DNA of 64,000 nucleotides from Kordiimonadales bacterium IMCC3096 (GTDB lineage Bacteria > Pseudomonadota > Alphaproteobacteria > Minwuiales > Minwuiaceae), in NCBI GenBank assembly GCA_016865035.1, contig CP018227.1, positions 2,571,501 to 2,635,500 of the forward strand, read 5' to 3'. Positions 36,777 to 45,660 of this stretch are shown here, one piece after another. The notes below the pieces were generated by a model. It made no database searches. It saw only the letters and a list, made by a program, of their open reading frames with translations, and was not told the origin of the DNA. A program made the translations under genes and the position numbers. Each line of letters starts with the position of its first letter. The first letter of the stretch is position 1.

Positions 36777-37634
36777 ATGGCGATGCGTTTCGAAGGCACC
36801 AGCAATTATGTGGCGACCGAGGATCTGATGGTAGCGGTGAATGCCGCAGCCACCCTTGAACGGCCTCTGCTGATCAAGGGCGAACCGGGAACCGGCAAGA
36901 CAGTGCTGGCGCACGAAGTGGCAAAGGCGTTCGACGCCAACCTGATCGAGTGGCATATCAAGTCCACCACCAAGGCCCAGCAGGGCCTGTACGAATATGA
37001 TGCGGTCTCGCGGCTGCGTGATTCCCAGCTGGGTGAGGAGCGGGTGAAGGACATCCGCAACTACATCAAGCGCGGCAAGCTCTGGGATGCCTTCACGGCG
37101 GAACAGCGCCCGGTGCTGCTGATCGACGAGATCGACAAGGCGGACATCGAGTTCCCGAACGATCTGCTGCTGGAACTCGACCGCATGCAGTTCTTCGTCT
37201 ACGAGACCGGCGAGACCATCGTGGCGCAGCAGCGCCCGCTGATGATCATCACCTCCAACAACGAGAAGGAACTGCCGGACGCGTTCCTGCGCCGCTGCTT
37301 CTTCCACTACATCCGCTTCCCGGATACGGAGACGATGCAGGAGATCATCGAGGTGCATTATCCGAACATCCAGTCCGAACTGGTGTCGGAGGCGCTGAAG
37401 ATCTTCTATGATATCCGCGAAGTGCCGGGGCTGAAGAAGAAGCCTTCGACGTCGGAGCTGCTGGACTGGCTGAAGCTGCTGATGGCGGAAGACCTGTCGG
37501 CGGAGACGCTGCGCAGCCGCGACCCGAAGAAGCTGATTCCGCCGCTGCATGGCGCGCTGCTGAAGAACGAGCAGGACGTGCATCTGTTCGAGCGACTGGC
37601 GTTCCTCGCCCGTCGGGAGCAGAACAAGAACTGA
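36777..37634 (+). CDS. MoxR-family AAA+ ATPase
   Basis: 285 residues. Walker A is IKGEPGTGKTVLAHE, Walker B VLLIDEIDKADIEF, sensor 1 ITSNNEKELPDAFLRRC with the arginine finger. MoxR ATPases act as chaperones, usually with a VWA-domain partner encoded next door, to mature metalloenzymes or complexes. The VWA gene follows after 50 bases. Start could be ATG 36777 or 36783, the latter better spaced from AAGGGG. Client unknown. Confidence 0.93.
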   Translation: MAMRFEGTSNYVATEDLMVAVNAAATLERPLLIKGEPGTGKTVLAHEVAKAFDANLIEWHIKSTTKAQQGLYEYDAVSRLRDSQLGEERVKDIRNYIKRGKLWDAFTAEQRPVLLIDEIDKADIEFPNDLLLELDRMQFFVYETGETIVAQQRPLMIITSNNEKELPDAFLRRCFFHYIRFPDTETMQEIIEVHYPNIQSELVSEALKIFYDIREVPGLKKKPSTSELLDWLKLLMAEDLSAETLRSRDPKKLIPPLHGALLKNEQDVHLFERLAFLARREQNKN

Positions 37635-37684
37635 GGTCACATCGTCACTTCGCGCGATGAACGGTCCGATCAGGAGGTAACTGC

Positions 37685-38863
37685 ATGTTCGTGAACTTCT
37701 TTCTGGAACTGCGCGAGAACAAGGTGCCCGCGACGCTGCGCGAGTACCTGACCCTGATCGAGGCCGTGCAGCGCGGGGTGGCGGGCTACAGTGTCGAGGA
37801 TTTCTACTACCTGTCCCGCGCCACGCTGGTGAAGGACGAGAAGAACCTCGACAAGTTCGACCAGATCTTCGGCAAGTGCTTCAACGGCCTGGACTTCGTG
37901 TCCGACCAGGTGGAGCAGGAAATTCCCGAGGAATGGCTGAAGAAGCTGGCCGAGAAGGTACTGACCGAAGAGGAAATGGCGGAGATCGAGTCCCTCGGCG
38001 GTTTCGAGGAACTGATGGAGACCCTGAAGAAGCGCCTGGAGGAGCAGAAGAAGCGCCACCAGGGCGGCAACAAGTGGATCGGCACCGCCGGCACCTCGCC
38101 ATTCGGCGCCCACGGCTACAATCCGGAAGGTGTCCGCATCGGCCAGAAGGAAAGCCGCCATCGCCGGGCGGTGAAGGTCTGGGACAAGCGCGACTTCAAG
38201 AACCTGGATGACAACGTCGAACTGGGGACCCGCAACATCAAGGTGGCCCTGCGTCGCCTGCGCCGCTTCGCGCGCGAGGGCGCGGACATGGAACTGGACC
38301 TGCCGGACACCATCAAGTCGACGGCGGAGAACGCGGGCTTTCTGGATCTGAAGATGGTGCCGGAGCGTCGCAATACCATCAAGGTGCTGCTGATGCTGGA
38401 TATTGGCGGCTCGATGGACGACCACATCCGTACCTGCGAGGAGCTGTTCTCGGCCGCGAAGACCGAGTTCAAGCATATGGAGCACTACTACTTCCACAAC
38501 TGCCTCTACGAGAAGCTGTGGAAGGACAACAAGCGCCGCCATTCGGAGTTCGTTGATGCCTGGCAGGTGCTGCACACCTATCCATCGGACTACAAGGTCG
38601 TCTTTGTCGGTGACGCGACCATGAGCCCCTACGAGATCGTCTATCCCGGCGGCTCCGTCGAGCACTGGAACGAGGAATCCGGCGAGGTCTGGATGAAGCG
38701 TTTCCTCGACATCTATCAGCGCGCCATCTGGCTGAACCCGGTGCCGGAGAAATACTGGGACTACACGCCCTCGATCAAGCTGATTCAGGAACTGATGGGC
38801 AACCGCATGTTCCCGCTGACGCTGGAAGGCCTGGAAAAGGGCATGAAGGAACTGTCGAAGTAG
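37685..38863 (+). CDS. VWA-domain protein (CoxE-like), partner of MoxR
   Basis: 392 residues. N-terminal helical part (NFFLELRENKVPATLREYLTLIEAV), a charged coiled-coil-like stretch (about 95-125), then a VWA domain whose MIDAS reads DIGGSMDD, with Gly where canonical MIDAS has Ser, as is usual in this family; the later Asp is in VGDATMSPYE. AGGAGGTAA before the ATG is an excellent ribosome binding site. It should bind the MoxR ATPase in the cytoplasm. The client is not encoded next to the pair. Confidence 0.92.
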   Translation: MFVNFFLELRENKVPATLREYLTLIEAVQRGVAGYSVEDFYYLSRATLVKDEKNLDKFDQIFGKCFNGLDFVSDQVEQEIPEEWLKKLAEKVLTEEEMAEIESLGGFEELMETLKKRLEEQKKRHQGGNKWIGTAGTSPFGAHGYNPEGVRIGQKESRHRRAVKVWDKRDFKNLDDNVELGTRNIKVALRRLRRFAREGADMELDLPDTIKSTAENAGFLDLKMVPERRNTIKVLLMLDIGGSMDDHIRTCEELFSAAKTEFKHMEHYYFHNCLYEKLWKDNKRRHSEFVDAWQVLHTYPSDYKVVFVGDATMSPYEIVYPGGSVEHWNEESGEVWMKRFLDIYQRAIWLNPVPEKYWDYTPSIKLIQELMGNRMFPLTLEGLEKGMKELSK

Positions 38864-38954
38864 GTTTCTCGGTGCGCTGGCACGCCCTCAGCGACAGGCA
38901 GAGGCTGATGCAGGGGCAGTTCCAGCCGCCGCAGGCCCGAACGGATTCTGGCTC

Positions 38955-40136
38955 ATGAAGAAGTTTCTCGTCAATTCCGCCGTCATGCTGGCGTCGCTGC
39001 TGGTCGGGCTGCTGCTGGTCGAGGGGCTGGTCCGGCTCACCGCCGAGCCCTGGCTGGAACAGCGCATGGCCGAACTGAACCCGGACGGCGAGAATGCCGG
39101 CTTCGGGTCCGACACCAATTGGTCCTACGAGAGCAAGGACGGCAATTTCCTCAAGTTCCGGGCGGGAAGCGAGGTGGCGGTCAGCCACTTCGAGTACGAC
39201 CTGACCGCGCATATCGACGAGATGTCAGGCCGTGTCACCGTGCCGACACCAGAGGCCGGCGCGCCCGTCGTGCCCCTGCTGGGTGATTCCTTCGTGTTCG
39301 GGATCGGCGTCGCGGATGACCAGACAATCGCCTCGCGGTTGGCGGGAAGGCACCGCGAATGGCGGTTTCTCAATCTCGGTGTGCCGGGCACGGCGCTGGC
39401 CGAGCACCTATATTTCCTGCGCAACCGGCATCAGGAGATCGGCAGCCCCGACCGCTATGTCTTCTTCGTCTATACGGGCAATGACCTGCTCGACCTTTTC
39501 AGAGGCGTGCCGGGCGAAGCGGCGCCGGAACGAAAGGTCGATGTCGTCGCACACGCCAAGGAAGCCAGCTCGTCCCAGCGCTTCCTCTCCCGTGTCAATG
39601 CGTTCGTCTACTACAACCCGGTGCTGAAGCGGTCCTATGCCATCCAGCTTGTCCGCCGCTATCTGCTCAACACGCTGAACGCCAGCGCGCAGGACGACGG
39701 CGGCGTACCCCTCGTGCATCCCTCGATCCTGATGCTCGACGCACGGCAGCAGGTCATGCAGCAGCAGGCTGCCGACTTGCTGGCGGAGCAGTTCCGGCGT
39801 CTGGACGAGATGCAGGACCGGCTGGGGTTCGCGTCGCTGGTGATCGTCGTGCCGAACGTGTTTCAGCTCGATGCCGAGCGACTGGGGGGCATGACGGAGC
39901 GCTACGCGATGGGCCCGCAGGACGTGGACGTCATGACCCCGAACAGGATCATCGCCAACGCCGCGAAGGACCATGATTTCGCGTTTCTCGACACGACGGA
40001 CTGCATCGCCTCAAAGGGCGATCCGAAGGAACTCTACTATCTGCAGGACGACCATCTGCGGGACGCCGGTGTTCGTGCCCTGGCCGATTGCATCGATCCG
40101 GCCATCAGTGAATTTCTCGCGGCACCGGGCGGCTGA
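38955..40136 (+). CDS. Membrane-anchored SGNH/GDSL hydrolase
   Basis: 393 residues. An N-terminal hydrophobic anchor (residues about 5-27) puts the rest in the periplasm. All SGNH blocks are visible: LLGDSFVFGIG (Ser), LNLGVPGTAL (Gly), YTGNDLLDL (Asn) and LQDDHLRDAG (Asp-His). Proteins of this kind add or remove acetyl or other acyl groups on cell-surface glycans or lipids. It follows the MoxR/VWA pair by 91 bases on the same strand, perhaps by chance. Substrate unknown. Confidence 0.85.
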   Translation: MKKFLVNSAVMLASLLVGLLLVEGLVRLTAEPWLEQRMAELNPDGENAGFGSDTNWSYESKDGNFLKFRAGSEVAVSHFEYDLTAHIDEMSGRVTVPTPEAGAPVVPLLGDSFVFGIGVADDQTIASRLAGRHREWRFLNLGVPGTALAEHLYFLRNRHQEIGSPDRYVFFVYTGNDLLDLFRGVPGEAAPERKVDVVAHAKEASSSQRFLSRVNAFVYYNPVLKRSYAIQLVRRYLLNTLNASAQDDGGVPLVHPSILMLDARQQVMQQQAADLLAEQFRRLDEMQDRLGFASLVIVVPNVFQLDAERLGGMTERYAMGPQDVDVMTPNRIIANAAKDHDFAFLDTTDCIASKGDPKELYYLQDDHLRDAGVRALADCIDPAISEFLAAPGG

Positions 40137-40139
40137 TCC

Positions 40140-40556
40140 CTACCGGAATGCCTTCCGCGCTACTGCTGTCACCACGCCCCAGGCCGCATTGACCGACAGG
40201 CCGGTGATCAGGCCCATGACCGGATCACCGGTGGGTTCGATGCCCTTCATCGGGAAGACCACCGCGACGGCGATCAGGGTGGGACCCACGGCGCCGAAGA
40301 TGGCGACCAGGATCCAGTACTTCAGGCCGCGCCCGAACCAGGGCGCGATCAGGCCCAGCACGATACCCCAGACACCACCCCAGAAGGTGATGGAGACAAG
40401 CTGCGGCACGCCGAACGGCTCCACCGGCTGCATGGGGAAGGGGGCGAAGGGGGCGATTCCGGCATTGTGCAGCAGCATCAGCACGATCTGATGCCCGGCC
40501 AGCACACCGATGCAGCCCGCGATGAACCAGAGCAGCAGCGCGCGGGGGGAGCGCAT
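40140..40556 (-). CDS. Small four-helix membrane protein
   Basis: 138 residues with four predicted transmembrane helices (about 7-28, 52-70, 78-98 and 112-133). No family recognised. It starts 2 bases after the stop of the enoyl-CoA hydratase gene and is probably in its transcript, and it converges tightly on the SGNH gene (3 bases). Function unknown. Confidence 0.75.
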   Translation of the reverse strand: MRSPRALLLWFIAGCIGVLAGHQIVLMLLHNAGIAPFAPFPMQPVEPFGVPQLVSITFWGGVWGIVLGLIAPWFGRGLKYWILVAIFGAVGPTLIAVAVVFPMKGIEPTGDPVMGLITGLSVNAAWGVVTAVARKAFR

Positions 40557-40558
40557 GA

Positions 40559-41356
40559 TCAGCCCTTGCCTTCCGCCGGATACCAGTTGGGTTCCCGCTT
40601 CTCCAGGAAGCTGGCCAGACCCTCGTCCGCTTCCGGCGTCAGGCGCTTGGCGGCGTGGGGGCGGACCATCTCCTCCATCTCCAGCGCGGAGAAATAGAGC
40701 GCTGAATATTTCAGGATCGACTCCTTGGACTGCGCCAGGGCTTCCGGCGGGCAGTGCAGCAGGGCATCGATGATGGGGGCTGCCGTCGCATCCAGATCGG
40801 CGGCGTCACAGACCTCGTCCACCAGTCCGATCTCCATCGCCCGCTCACCGTTGAACCGTTCGCAGGTCAGCGAATAGCGCCGCGTCCGCCCCGGACCCAT
40901 GCGGGAGATCAGTTGCGGGAAGATCGGCGCGGCCATCAGGCCCCAGCGGGCCTCCGTGATCGAGAAGATGGCATCCCGTGCCGCGACGATGATGTCGCAG
41001 GCTGCCGCAACCCCTGCGCCGCCGCCGAAGCAGCCGCCGTGGATCAGGGCGATGGTGGGCTTCGGGAAGGTGGTCAGGCCCTGCACCGCATGGGTCGTGT
41101 TGCGCGATACCTCCGCGTTGGCGTTCCAGTCCTTCACCCGGACTTCGCGGATCCAGGACAGGTCGGCGCCCGCCTGGAAATGCTTGCCGCGGCCCCGGAT
41201 CAAGACCAGCCGACAGGCGTCGTCCGCCGCAAGCCTGCCGAAGGTCTCCAGCAGGGCGCTGATCATCTCGCCGTTGTAGGCATTGTTGCGCTCCGGCCGG
41301 TTCAGCCAGACCGTCGCCACGCCGCGTCCGTCAATCTCCGTCTCGACGACACTCAT
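40559..41356 (-). CDS. Enoyl-CoA hydratase family protein (isohexenylglutaconyl-CoA hydratase-like)
   Basis: 265 residues of the crotonase fold; GRGKHFQAGADLSW and HGGCFGGGAGVAAACD form the CoA/oxyanion sites. A catalytic Glu is kept in SITEARWGLMAAPIFPQL, while the second Glu position reads TRRYSLTC. The AxIFPQL and CERF blocks recall the hydratases of the acyclic terpene/leucine branch, which would suit the carboxylase at 3.4-5.5 kb, but this is only likeness. It overlaps the upstream small gene by 4 bases. Confidence 0.87.
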   Translation of the reverse strand: MSVVETEIDGRGVATVWLNRPERNNAYNGEMISALLETFGRLAADDACRLVLIRGRGKHFQAGADLSWIREVRVKDWNANAEVSRNTTHAVQGLTTFPKPTIALIHGGCFGGGAGVAAACDIIVAARDAIFSITEARWGLMAAPIFPQLISRMGPGRTRRYSLTCERFNGERAMEIGLVDEVCDAADLDATAAPIIDALLHCPPEALAQSKESILKYSALYFSALEMEEMVRPHAAKRLTPEADEGLASFLEKREPNWYPAEGKG

Positions 41357-41661
41357 GCTTCGTTCTCCCCTTGTGTATCCGCCTTGCCGATCCAGTCCGG
41401 GAAGGTGCCGCTCGCCGGATCGAAGATGGCGTTCATCCGCCGCAGCCGCTCGATCGGTGCCAGCGTTGCCGCGATCAGCGGGTCATCCGGCACAGCGGTG
41501 GCCAGCTTCGATCCCCCGACATCCCCCGCCAGCGCCCCCAGCGCGCTGTCGATCTCCGCCTCGCTCAGGGTGCCCTTTGCCCGCAGACTGCCAATCAGGG
41601 CGGCTACAGCCAGCAGCAGCCCGGCCGTCTGGGCATCTGAAACGTCGGCATCACTGGTCAT
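41353..41661 (-). CDS. Hypothetical protein, 102 residues
   Basis: Alanine- and leucine-rich, probably all helical, with no signal peptide and no motif I recognise. The ATGA overlap with the downstream enoyl-CoA hydratase gene and typical codon use support it as real. Function unknown. Confidence 0.65.
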   Translation of the reverse strand: MTSDADVSDAQTAGLLLAVAALIGSLRAKGTLSEAEIDSALGALAGDVGGSKLATAVPDDPLIAATLAPIERLRRMNAIFDPASGTFPDWIGKADTQGENEA

Positions 41662-41698
41662 GGTGGCTGGTCCCGTTCCGGTGGCGGGTAGGAATGAC

Positions 41699-41775
41699 TG
41701 GTGATCCCGACAGGATTCGAACCTGTGACCTACTGATTAGGAATCAGTTGCTCTATCCTGCTGAGCTACGGGACC
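41699..41775 (-). tRNA. tRNA-Arg (anticodon CCT)
   Basis: A complete 77-base cloverleaf with encoded CCA. Acceptor GGTCCCG pairs with CGGGATC (one G-T); D-stem and GCTC-AGCAGGATA-GAGC loop, anticodon stem ACTGA/TCAGT with loop TTCCTAA, and T-arm CAGGTTCGAATCCTG are all standard. It reads AGG, a rare codon in GC-rich genomes. Nothing suggests an integrated element at its 3' end. Confidence 0.97.
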
Positions 41776-41811
41776 ACGCAGGGCGGAACCTATCAGTGCT
41801 TCGGGGCCGCG

Positions 41812-41850
41812 AAAAGAGCCTCTGCGCAGGCGCAGGGCAGATGCGCCTGC
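41812..41850 (-). terminator. Intrinsic terminator of the methyltransferase-ubiA unit
   Basis: On the minus strand, 9-base arms GCAGGCGCA and TGCGCCTGC with a 7-base loop directly follow the ubiA stop; TTTT comes some 10 bases after the stem. Confidence 0.6.
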
Positions 41851-42759
41851 TCAGGCCAGCCCGCCCATCAGCAGGGCGGCGAGCATGATGAAGCCCATGC
41901 CGATGTTGGACTTGAACTTGGCGAGGCAGTCGCGGCTGTTGTCGATGTCGACGCGCACGACCTGCCAGACCAGGTGGGCCACGACGGCGGCGAAGCCCAG
42001 CAGGAACCAGTGGCTGAAACCGGCCTCCCGCGCCGCCAGCGCCCAGAGCACGACGGTGAGCCCGTAGAAGATCCAGAGTGCCGGGCGGGTGCGGTGGCCC
42101 AGCTTCCGGGCGGAGGATTTCACGCCGATCAGCGCGTCGTCCTCCTTGTCCTGGTGCGCATAGATGGTGTCGTAGCCCATGGTCCAGAAGAAGCCACCTG
42201 CATAGAGCAGCAGGGCGGGCAGTTCGACCGTACCCACCGCGGCGGCATAGCCCATCACGGCCCCCCAGTTGAAGGTCAGGCCGAGCCAGGCCTGCGGCCA
42301 CCAGGTGACCCGCTTGGTGAAGGGGTAGACGACCACCAGGAACAGGGAGAAGACGCCGAGCCATATTGCCGTCTGCCCGAGCTGCAGCAGGATCACGAGG
42401 CCCAGCAGCGCCAGGAACGCGGCCCAGAGCACGGCCTGCTTCGCTGTCACCTGACCCGACGGGATCGGGCGCAGCCGCGTCCGTTCGACCTTGCCGTCGA
42501 AGTTGCGGTCGGCGATGTCGTTCACCGTGCAGCCCGCACCCCGCATGATCAGCGCGCCCAGCCCGAACAGCACGAACAGGCGCAGCGTCTCCAGATCCAG
42601 CACCGGGCGGGCAAGGATGATCGACCACCAGCAGGGCCAGAGCAGCAGCCAGGTGCCCACCGGCCGGTCGAAACGTGCCAGCTTGAACCAGGGCTTCAGG
42701 AATTCCGGCGCATGGCGGTCAACCCAGTTGTCGCCGCGCGCATCGGCGATGATGCTCAT
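41851..42759 (-). CDS. ubiA: 4-hydroxybenzoate polyprenyltransferase
   Basis: 302 residues with about eight membrane helices in the inner membrane. It attaches the polyprenyl tail to 4-hydroxybenzoate in ubiquinone synthesis. The two Asp-rich motifs for Mg-diphosphate are NDIADRNFD and AHQDKEDD. It overlaps the upstream methyltransferase gene by ATGA. Other ubi genes are not nearby. Confidence 0.95.
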   Translation of the reverse strand: MSIIADARGDNWVDRHAPEFLKPWFKLARFDRPVGTWLLLWPCWWSIILARPVLDLETLRLFVLFGLGALIMRGAGCTVNDIADRNFDGKVERTRLRPIPSGQVTAKQAVLWAAFLALLGLVILLQLGQTAIWLGVFSLFLVVVYPFTKRVTWWPQAWLGLTFNWGAVMGYAAAVGTVELPALLLYAGGFFWTMGYDTIYAHQDKEDDALIGVKSSARKLGHRTRPALWIFYGLTVVLWALAAREAGFSHWFLLGFAAVVAHLVWQVVRVDIDNSRDCLAKFKSNIGMGFIMLAALLMGGLA

Positions 42760-43463
42760 GCATCAGCCTCCGTAGCTGCTTCGACCGCCGCCGACGCCTG
42801 CTGATCCGTTTCGAACAGCCAGACATCGGTGGAGCGGACGTCATTGTCCTCCAGCTCCCGCGTCGTCGGCACCGCATAGTGTGCCAGCCGCCGCATGCCG
42901 CCACTCGGGCGGTAGGTCCGGCCGGGGTCCCCCATGATGACGGGGGTCCCGGCGGCGACCAGGGTGCGGAACCAGTGTTCGACCCGTCCCGCGAGCGGCT
43001 GTTCGTAGCAGATATCGCCCGCCAGCAGAACATCCGTGTCCGGCAGGGGCTGTCCGACGATGTCATCGCCGCGTGTTGTCACGACGACCTTGTTGGCAGT
43101 GGCGTTCAGTTCCGTGGCGGCAAGGCTGAAGGGATCGACATCCACGGCCAGCACCGACTGGGCGCCGGCAATGGCCGCCGCGACGGCCACCAGGCCCGAC
43201 CCGGCGGCGAAATCAACGACCCGCTTGCCCTGCACCACCTCCGGATTGTCCAGAATGTAGCGTGCCAGGGCCTGCCCTCCGGCCCAGGCAAAGGCCCAGA
43301 ACGGTGGCGGCAACCCCTTCTCCTGCAAGGCTTCTTCGGTCAGTTGCCACAGCGGCACGGCCTCCGTCGCCAGATGCAGCCGTACCTCCGGCACCAGTGG
43401 TGACGGCAGCAGGGCGGTGTTGGCGCGGATGAACGCGGTACGGTCGTGGATCGATTCAATCAT
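42756..43463 (-). CDS. Protein-lysine methyltransferase (ETF-beta type)
   Basis: 235 residues, class I SAM fold. The signature PPPFWAFAWAGGQALARYILDNP and motif I VVDFAAGSGLVAVAAA, with GDICYEQPLA later, match the family of ETFBKMT, which in mitochondria methylates lysines of electron-transfer flavoprotein beta. In bacteria the target is probably the same or ribosomal protein L7/L12-like. Divergent from yajC, overlapping ubiA. Confidence 0.87.
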   Translation of the reverse strand: MIESIHDRTAFIRANTALLPSPLVPEVRLHLATEAVPLWQLTEEALQEKGLPPPFWAFAWAGGQALARYILDNPEVVQGKRVVDFAAGSGLVAVAAAIAGAQSVLAVDVDPFSLAATELNATANKVVVTTRGDDIVGQPLPDTDVLLAGDICYEQPLAGRVEHWFRTLVAAGTPVIMGDPGRTYRPSGGMRRLAHYAVPTTRELEDNDVRSTDVWLFETDQQASAAVEAATEADA

Positions 43464-43504
43464 CCGCTGCTTATAGCGTCGCAGTCACGTTACTGCAGCT
43501 TTGG

Positions 43505-43532
43505 TTGAAATCGGGGGCGCGACGGTTATATT
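43505..43532 (+). promoter_or_regulatory. Sigma-70-type promoter of yajC-secD-secF
   Basis: TTGAAA and TATATT spaced by 16 bases, 63 bases before the yajC start, in the divergent gap with the methyltransferase gene. Confidence 0.65.
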
Positions 43533-43595
43533 CCCGGCACTTTCATCAAGCCCGCCTGGTGCGGGTCACCTGATCTCCGTGCATGGAGCGACCAA

Positions 43596-43988
43596 ATGCT
43601 GATTTCCCCGGCCTACGCGCAGGCCGCCGGAGGCGGTGGCGACATTTTCTCCGCCATCCTGCCCCTCGTCCTCATCTTCGGCGTCTTCTATTTCCTGCTG
43701 ATCCGTCCGCAGCAGAAGAAGATGAAGGAGCATCGCTCCATGGTGGAGAACGTGCGCCGCGGCGACACGGTCGTCACCGGTGGCGGCATCATCGGCCGCG
43801 TCACCAAGGTCAAGGACGAGGCCACGATCCAGGTCGAGATCTCGGAGAATGTCCGGATCGATGTCGTCAAGGGCACGCTGACCGAGGTGCGCACCAAGTC
43901 GCAGCCCGCCAGCGGCGATGCCAAGCCGGCAGCCCCGGCGAACGAGGACAAGGGCGGCCTGCTCGGCAAGCTCGGCTTCAAGAAGTAA
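43596..43988 (+). CDS. yajC: Preprotein translocase subunit YajC
   Basis: 130 residues. One transmembrane helix (about 20-40, IFSAILPLVLIFGVFYFLLI) followed by RPQQKKMKEH and the cytoplasmic domain with GDTVVTGGGIIGRV. It is the SecDF-YajC accessory of the Sec translocon. A lysine/alanine-rich tail ends it. GGAG lies 8 bases before the ATG. First gene of the yajC-secD-secF operon. Confidence 0.96.
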   Translation: MLISPAYAQAAGGGGDIFSAILPLVLIFGVFYFLLIRPQQKKMKEHRSMVENVRRGDTVVTGGGIIGRVTKVKDEATIQVEISENVRIDVVKGTLTEVRTKSQPASGDAKPAAPANEDKGGLLGKLGFKK

Positions 43989-44045
43989 GCTGACGCGACC
44001 ATTCGCGTTCCCTGCATCGTGACGTAAAGGCAGCCGATCAAGCTC

Positions 44046-45647
44046 ATGCTCTATTTCGCCAAATGGAAGATTGCGGTTATCGCTGCCGTCTGCCTGATCG
44101 GCCTCGTCTTCACGGTGCCGAATTTCCTGACGTCGGAGACGCGACAGTCGATCCCCGACTGGCTGCCGAACCAGTCGATCAATCTCGGCCTCGACCTGCA
44201 GGGCGGCTCGCATCTGCTGCTGCAGATCGACCGGGAAGCGGTGCTGCGGGACCGGCTGACGGATCTGGCGGAAAGCATGCGCAACGACCTGGGCGAGATC
44301 CGCCCGCGTATCCGCCGTTCCGGCTTCCGGGTCGGCGACCTTTCCGTATCGTTCGAAGTGCGTGACACGGATCGCATGGAGGAAGTGCGGGAGGTCCTGC
44401 GCGGTCTGGTGACCCAGATCGGTGGCGGCATCTCCGTCGGTGCCGGCGGGCCGGACCTGCAGATCACCACGGACGGCAACCGCTTCATCGCGACGCTGAC
44501 CGAGGCGGGGATCAATGCCCGTCTGTCGTCGGCGGTGCAGCAGTCGATCGAGATCGTGCGCCGCCGGGTCGACGAGACCGGCGTCAACGAACCGACGATC
44601 CAGCGCCAGGGTGATGATCGCATCCTGATCCAGCTGCCCGGTCTTGATGACCCCGACCGTGTCAAGCGACTGCTTGGTCGTACGGCCAAGATGACCTTCC
44701 ATCTGGTTGACCTGAGTGCCGATCCGAACGCCGCACGGCTGCCGCCGGGCACCATGGTGCTCTACGAGGAAGACGGCGAGGCCCGTATCCCCTGGGCCGT
44801 GCGCAAGAAGGTCGAGGTCTCGGGCGAGCATCTGGTGGATGCACAGCCGAACTACCAGGACGGTCGCCCGGTGGTGTCCTTCCGCTTCGACGCTGTCGGT
44901 GCACGCAAGTTCGGTCAGATCACCAGCCAGAACGTCGGCCGTCCGTTCGCCATCGTGCTGGACGACAAGGTGATTTCGGCGCCACGGATCGAGAGCGCGA
45001 TCCTTCAGGGCTCCGGCATCATCACCGGAGGATTCTCGGTTCAGGAGGCCAACGATCTGGCTGTCCTGCTGCGTGCCGGTGCCTTGCCTGCGCCGCTGAC
45101 CATTCTGGAGGAACGCACGGTCGGTCCCGATCTCGGTGCTGACTCCATCGCGGCGGGCGAAACGGCGGCCGTCATCGGTTTCGCGGCGGTCGTGTTCTTC
45201 ATGTTCCTGGCCTATGGCCCCGTGTTCGGCATCGCGGCCAATACCGCGCTGGTGACCAATCTGGTGCTGATCATCGGTGCGCTGTCCGCGCTGCAGGCGA
45301 CGCTGACCCTGCCGGGCATCGCCGGTATCGTGCTGACCATCGGCATGGCGGTTGATGCCAACGTGCTGATCTTCGAGCGCATCCGGGAGGAACTGGCGAA
45401 CGGTCGTTCCCCGTTCAACGCGGTGGAGGCCGGTTACCGTCGTGCGCTGACCACCATCGTCGATGCCAATGTCACCACCGGGTTCGCCGCAGCCGTGCTG
45501 TTCGCCATGGGCTCCGGCCCGGTGCGCGGCTTCGCGGTGACGCTGTTCCTCGGCATTGTCTGCTCCATGTTCACCGCCATCCTGCTCAGCCGGATGATTG
45601 TTGCGCTCTGGCTCCGCCGGAAGCGCCCCAACGTGCTGACGGTCTGA
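44046..45647 (+). CDS. secD: Protein translocase subunit SecD
   Basis: 533 residues. One N-terminal helix, a large periplasmic part (P1, from LGLDLQGGSHLLLQ to about residue 340) and five C-terminal helices with the GADSIAAGETAAVIG, GMAVDANVLIFERIREEL and DANVTTGFAA motifs that carry the proton-coupling Asp. With SecF it pulls preproteins through SecYEG using the proton gradient. 57 bases after yajC, 13 before secF. Confidence 0.97.
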   Translation: MLYFAKWKIAVIAAVCLIGLVFTVPNFLTSETRQSIPDWLPNQSINLGLDLQGGSHLLLQIDREAVLRDRLTDLAESMRNDLGEIRPRIRRSGFRVGDLSVSFEVRDTDRMEEVREVLRGLVTQIGGGISVGAGGPDLQITTDGNRFIATLTEAGINARLSSAVQQSIEIVRRRVDETGVNEPTIQRQGDDRILIQLPGLDDPDRVKRLLGRTAKMTFHLVDLSADPNAARLPPGTMVLYEEDGEARIPWAVRKKVEVSGEHLVDAQPNYQDGRPVVSFRFDAVGARKFGQITSQNVGRPFAIVLDDKVISAPRIESAILQGSGIITGGFSVQEANDLAVLLRAGALPAPLTILEERTVGPDLGADSIAAGETAAVIGFAAVVFFMFLAYGPVFGIAANTALVTNLVLIIGALSALQATLTLPGIAGIVLTIGMAVDANVLIFERIREELANGRSPFNAVEAGYRRALTTIVDANVTTGFAAAVLFAMGSGPVRGFAVTLFLGIVCSMFTAILLSRMIVALWLRRKRPNVLTV

Positions 45648-45660
45648 GGAGGATACGCCA

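Noticed and set aside
41699-41775. tRNA-Arg as an integration site for a mobile element
   Set aside because: No integrase, no direct repeat of the tRNA 3' end, and ordinary housekeeping genes on both sides.
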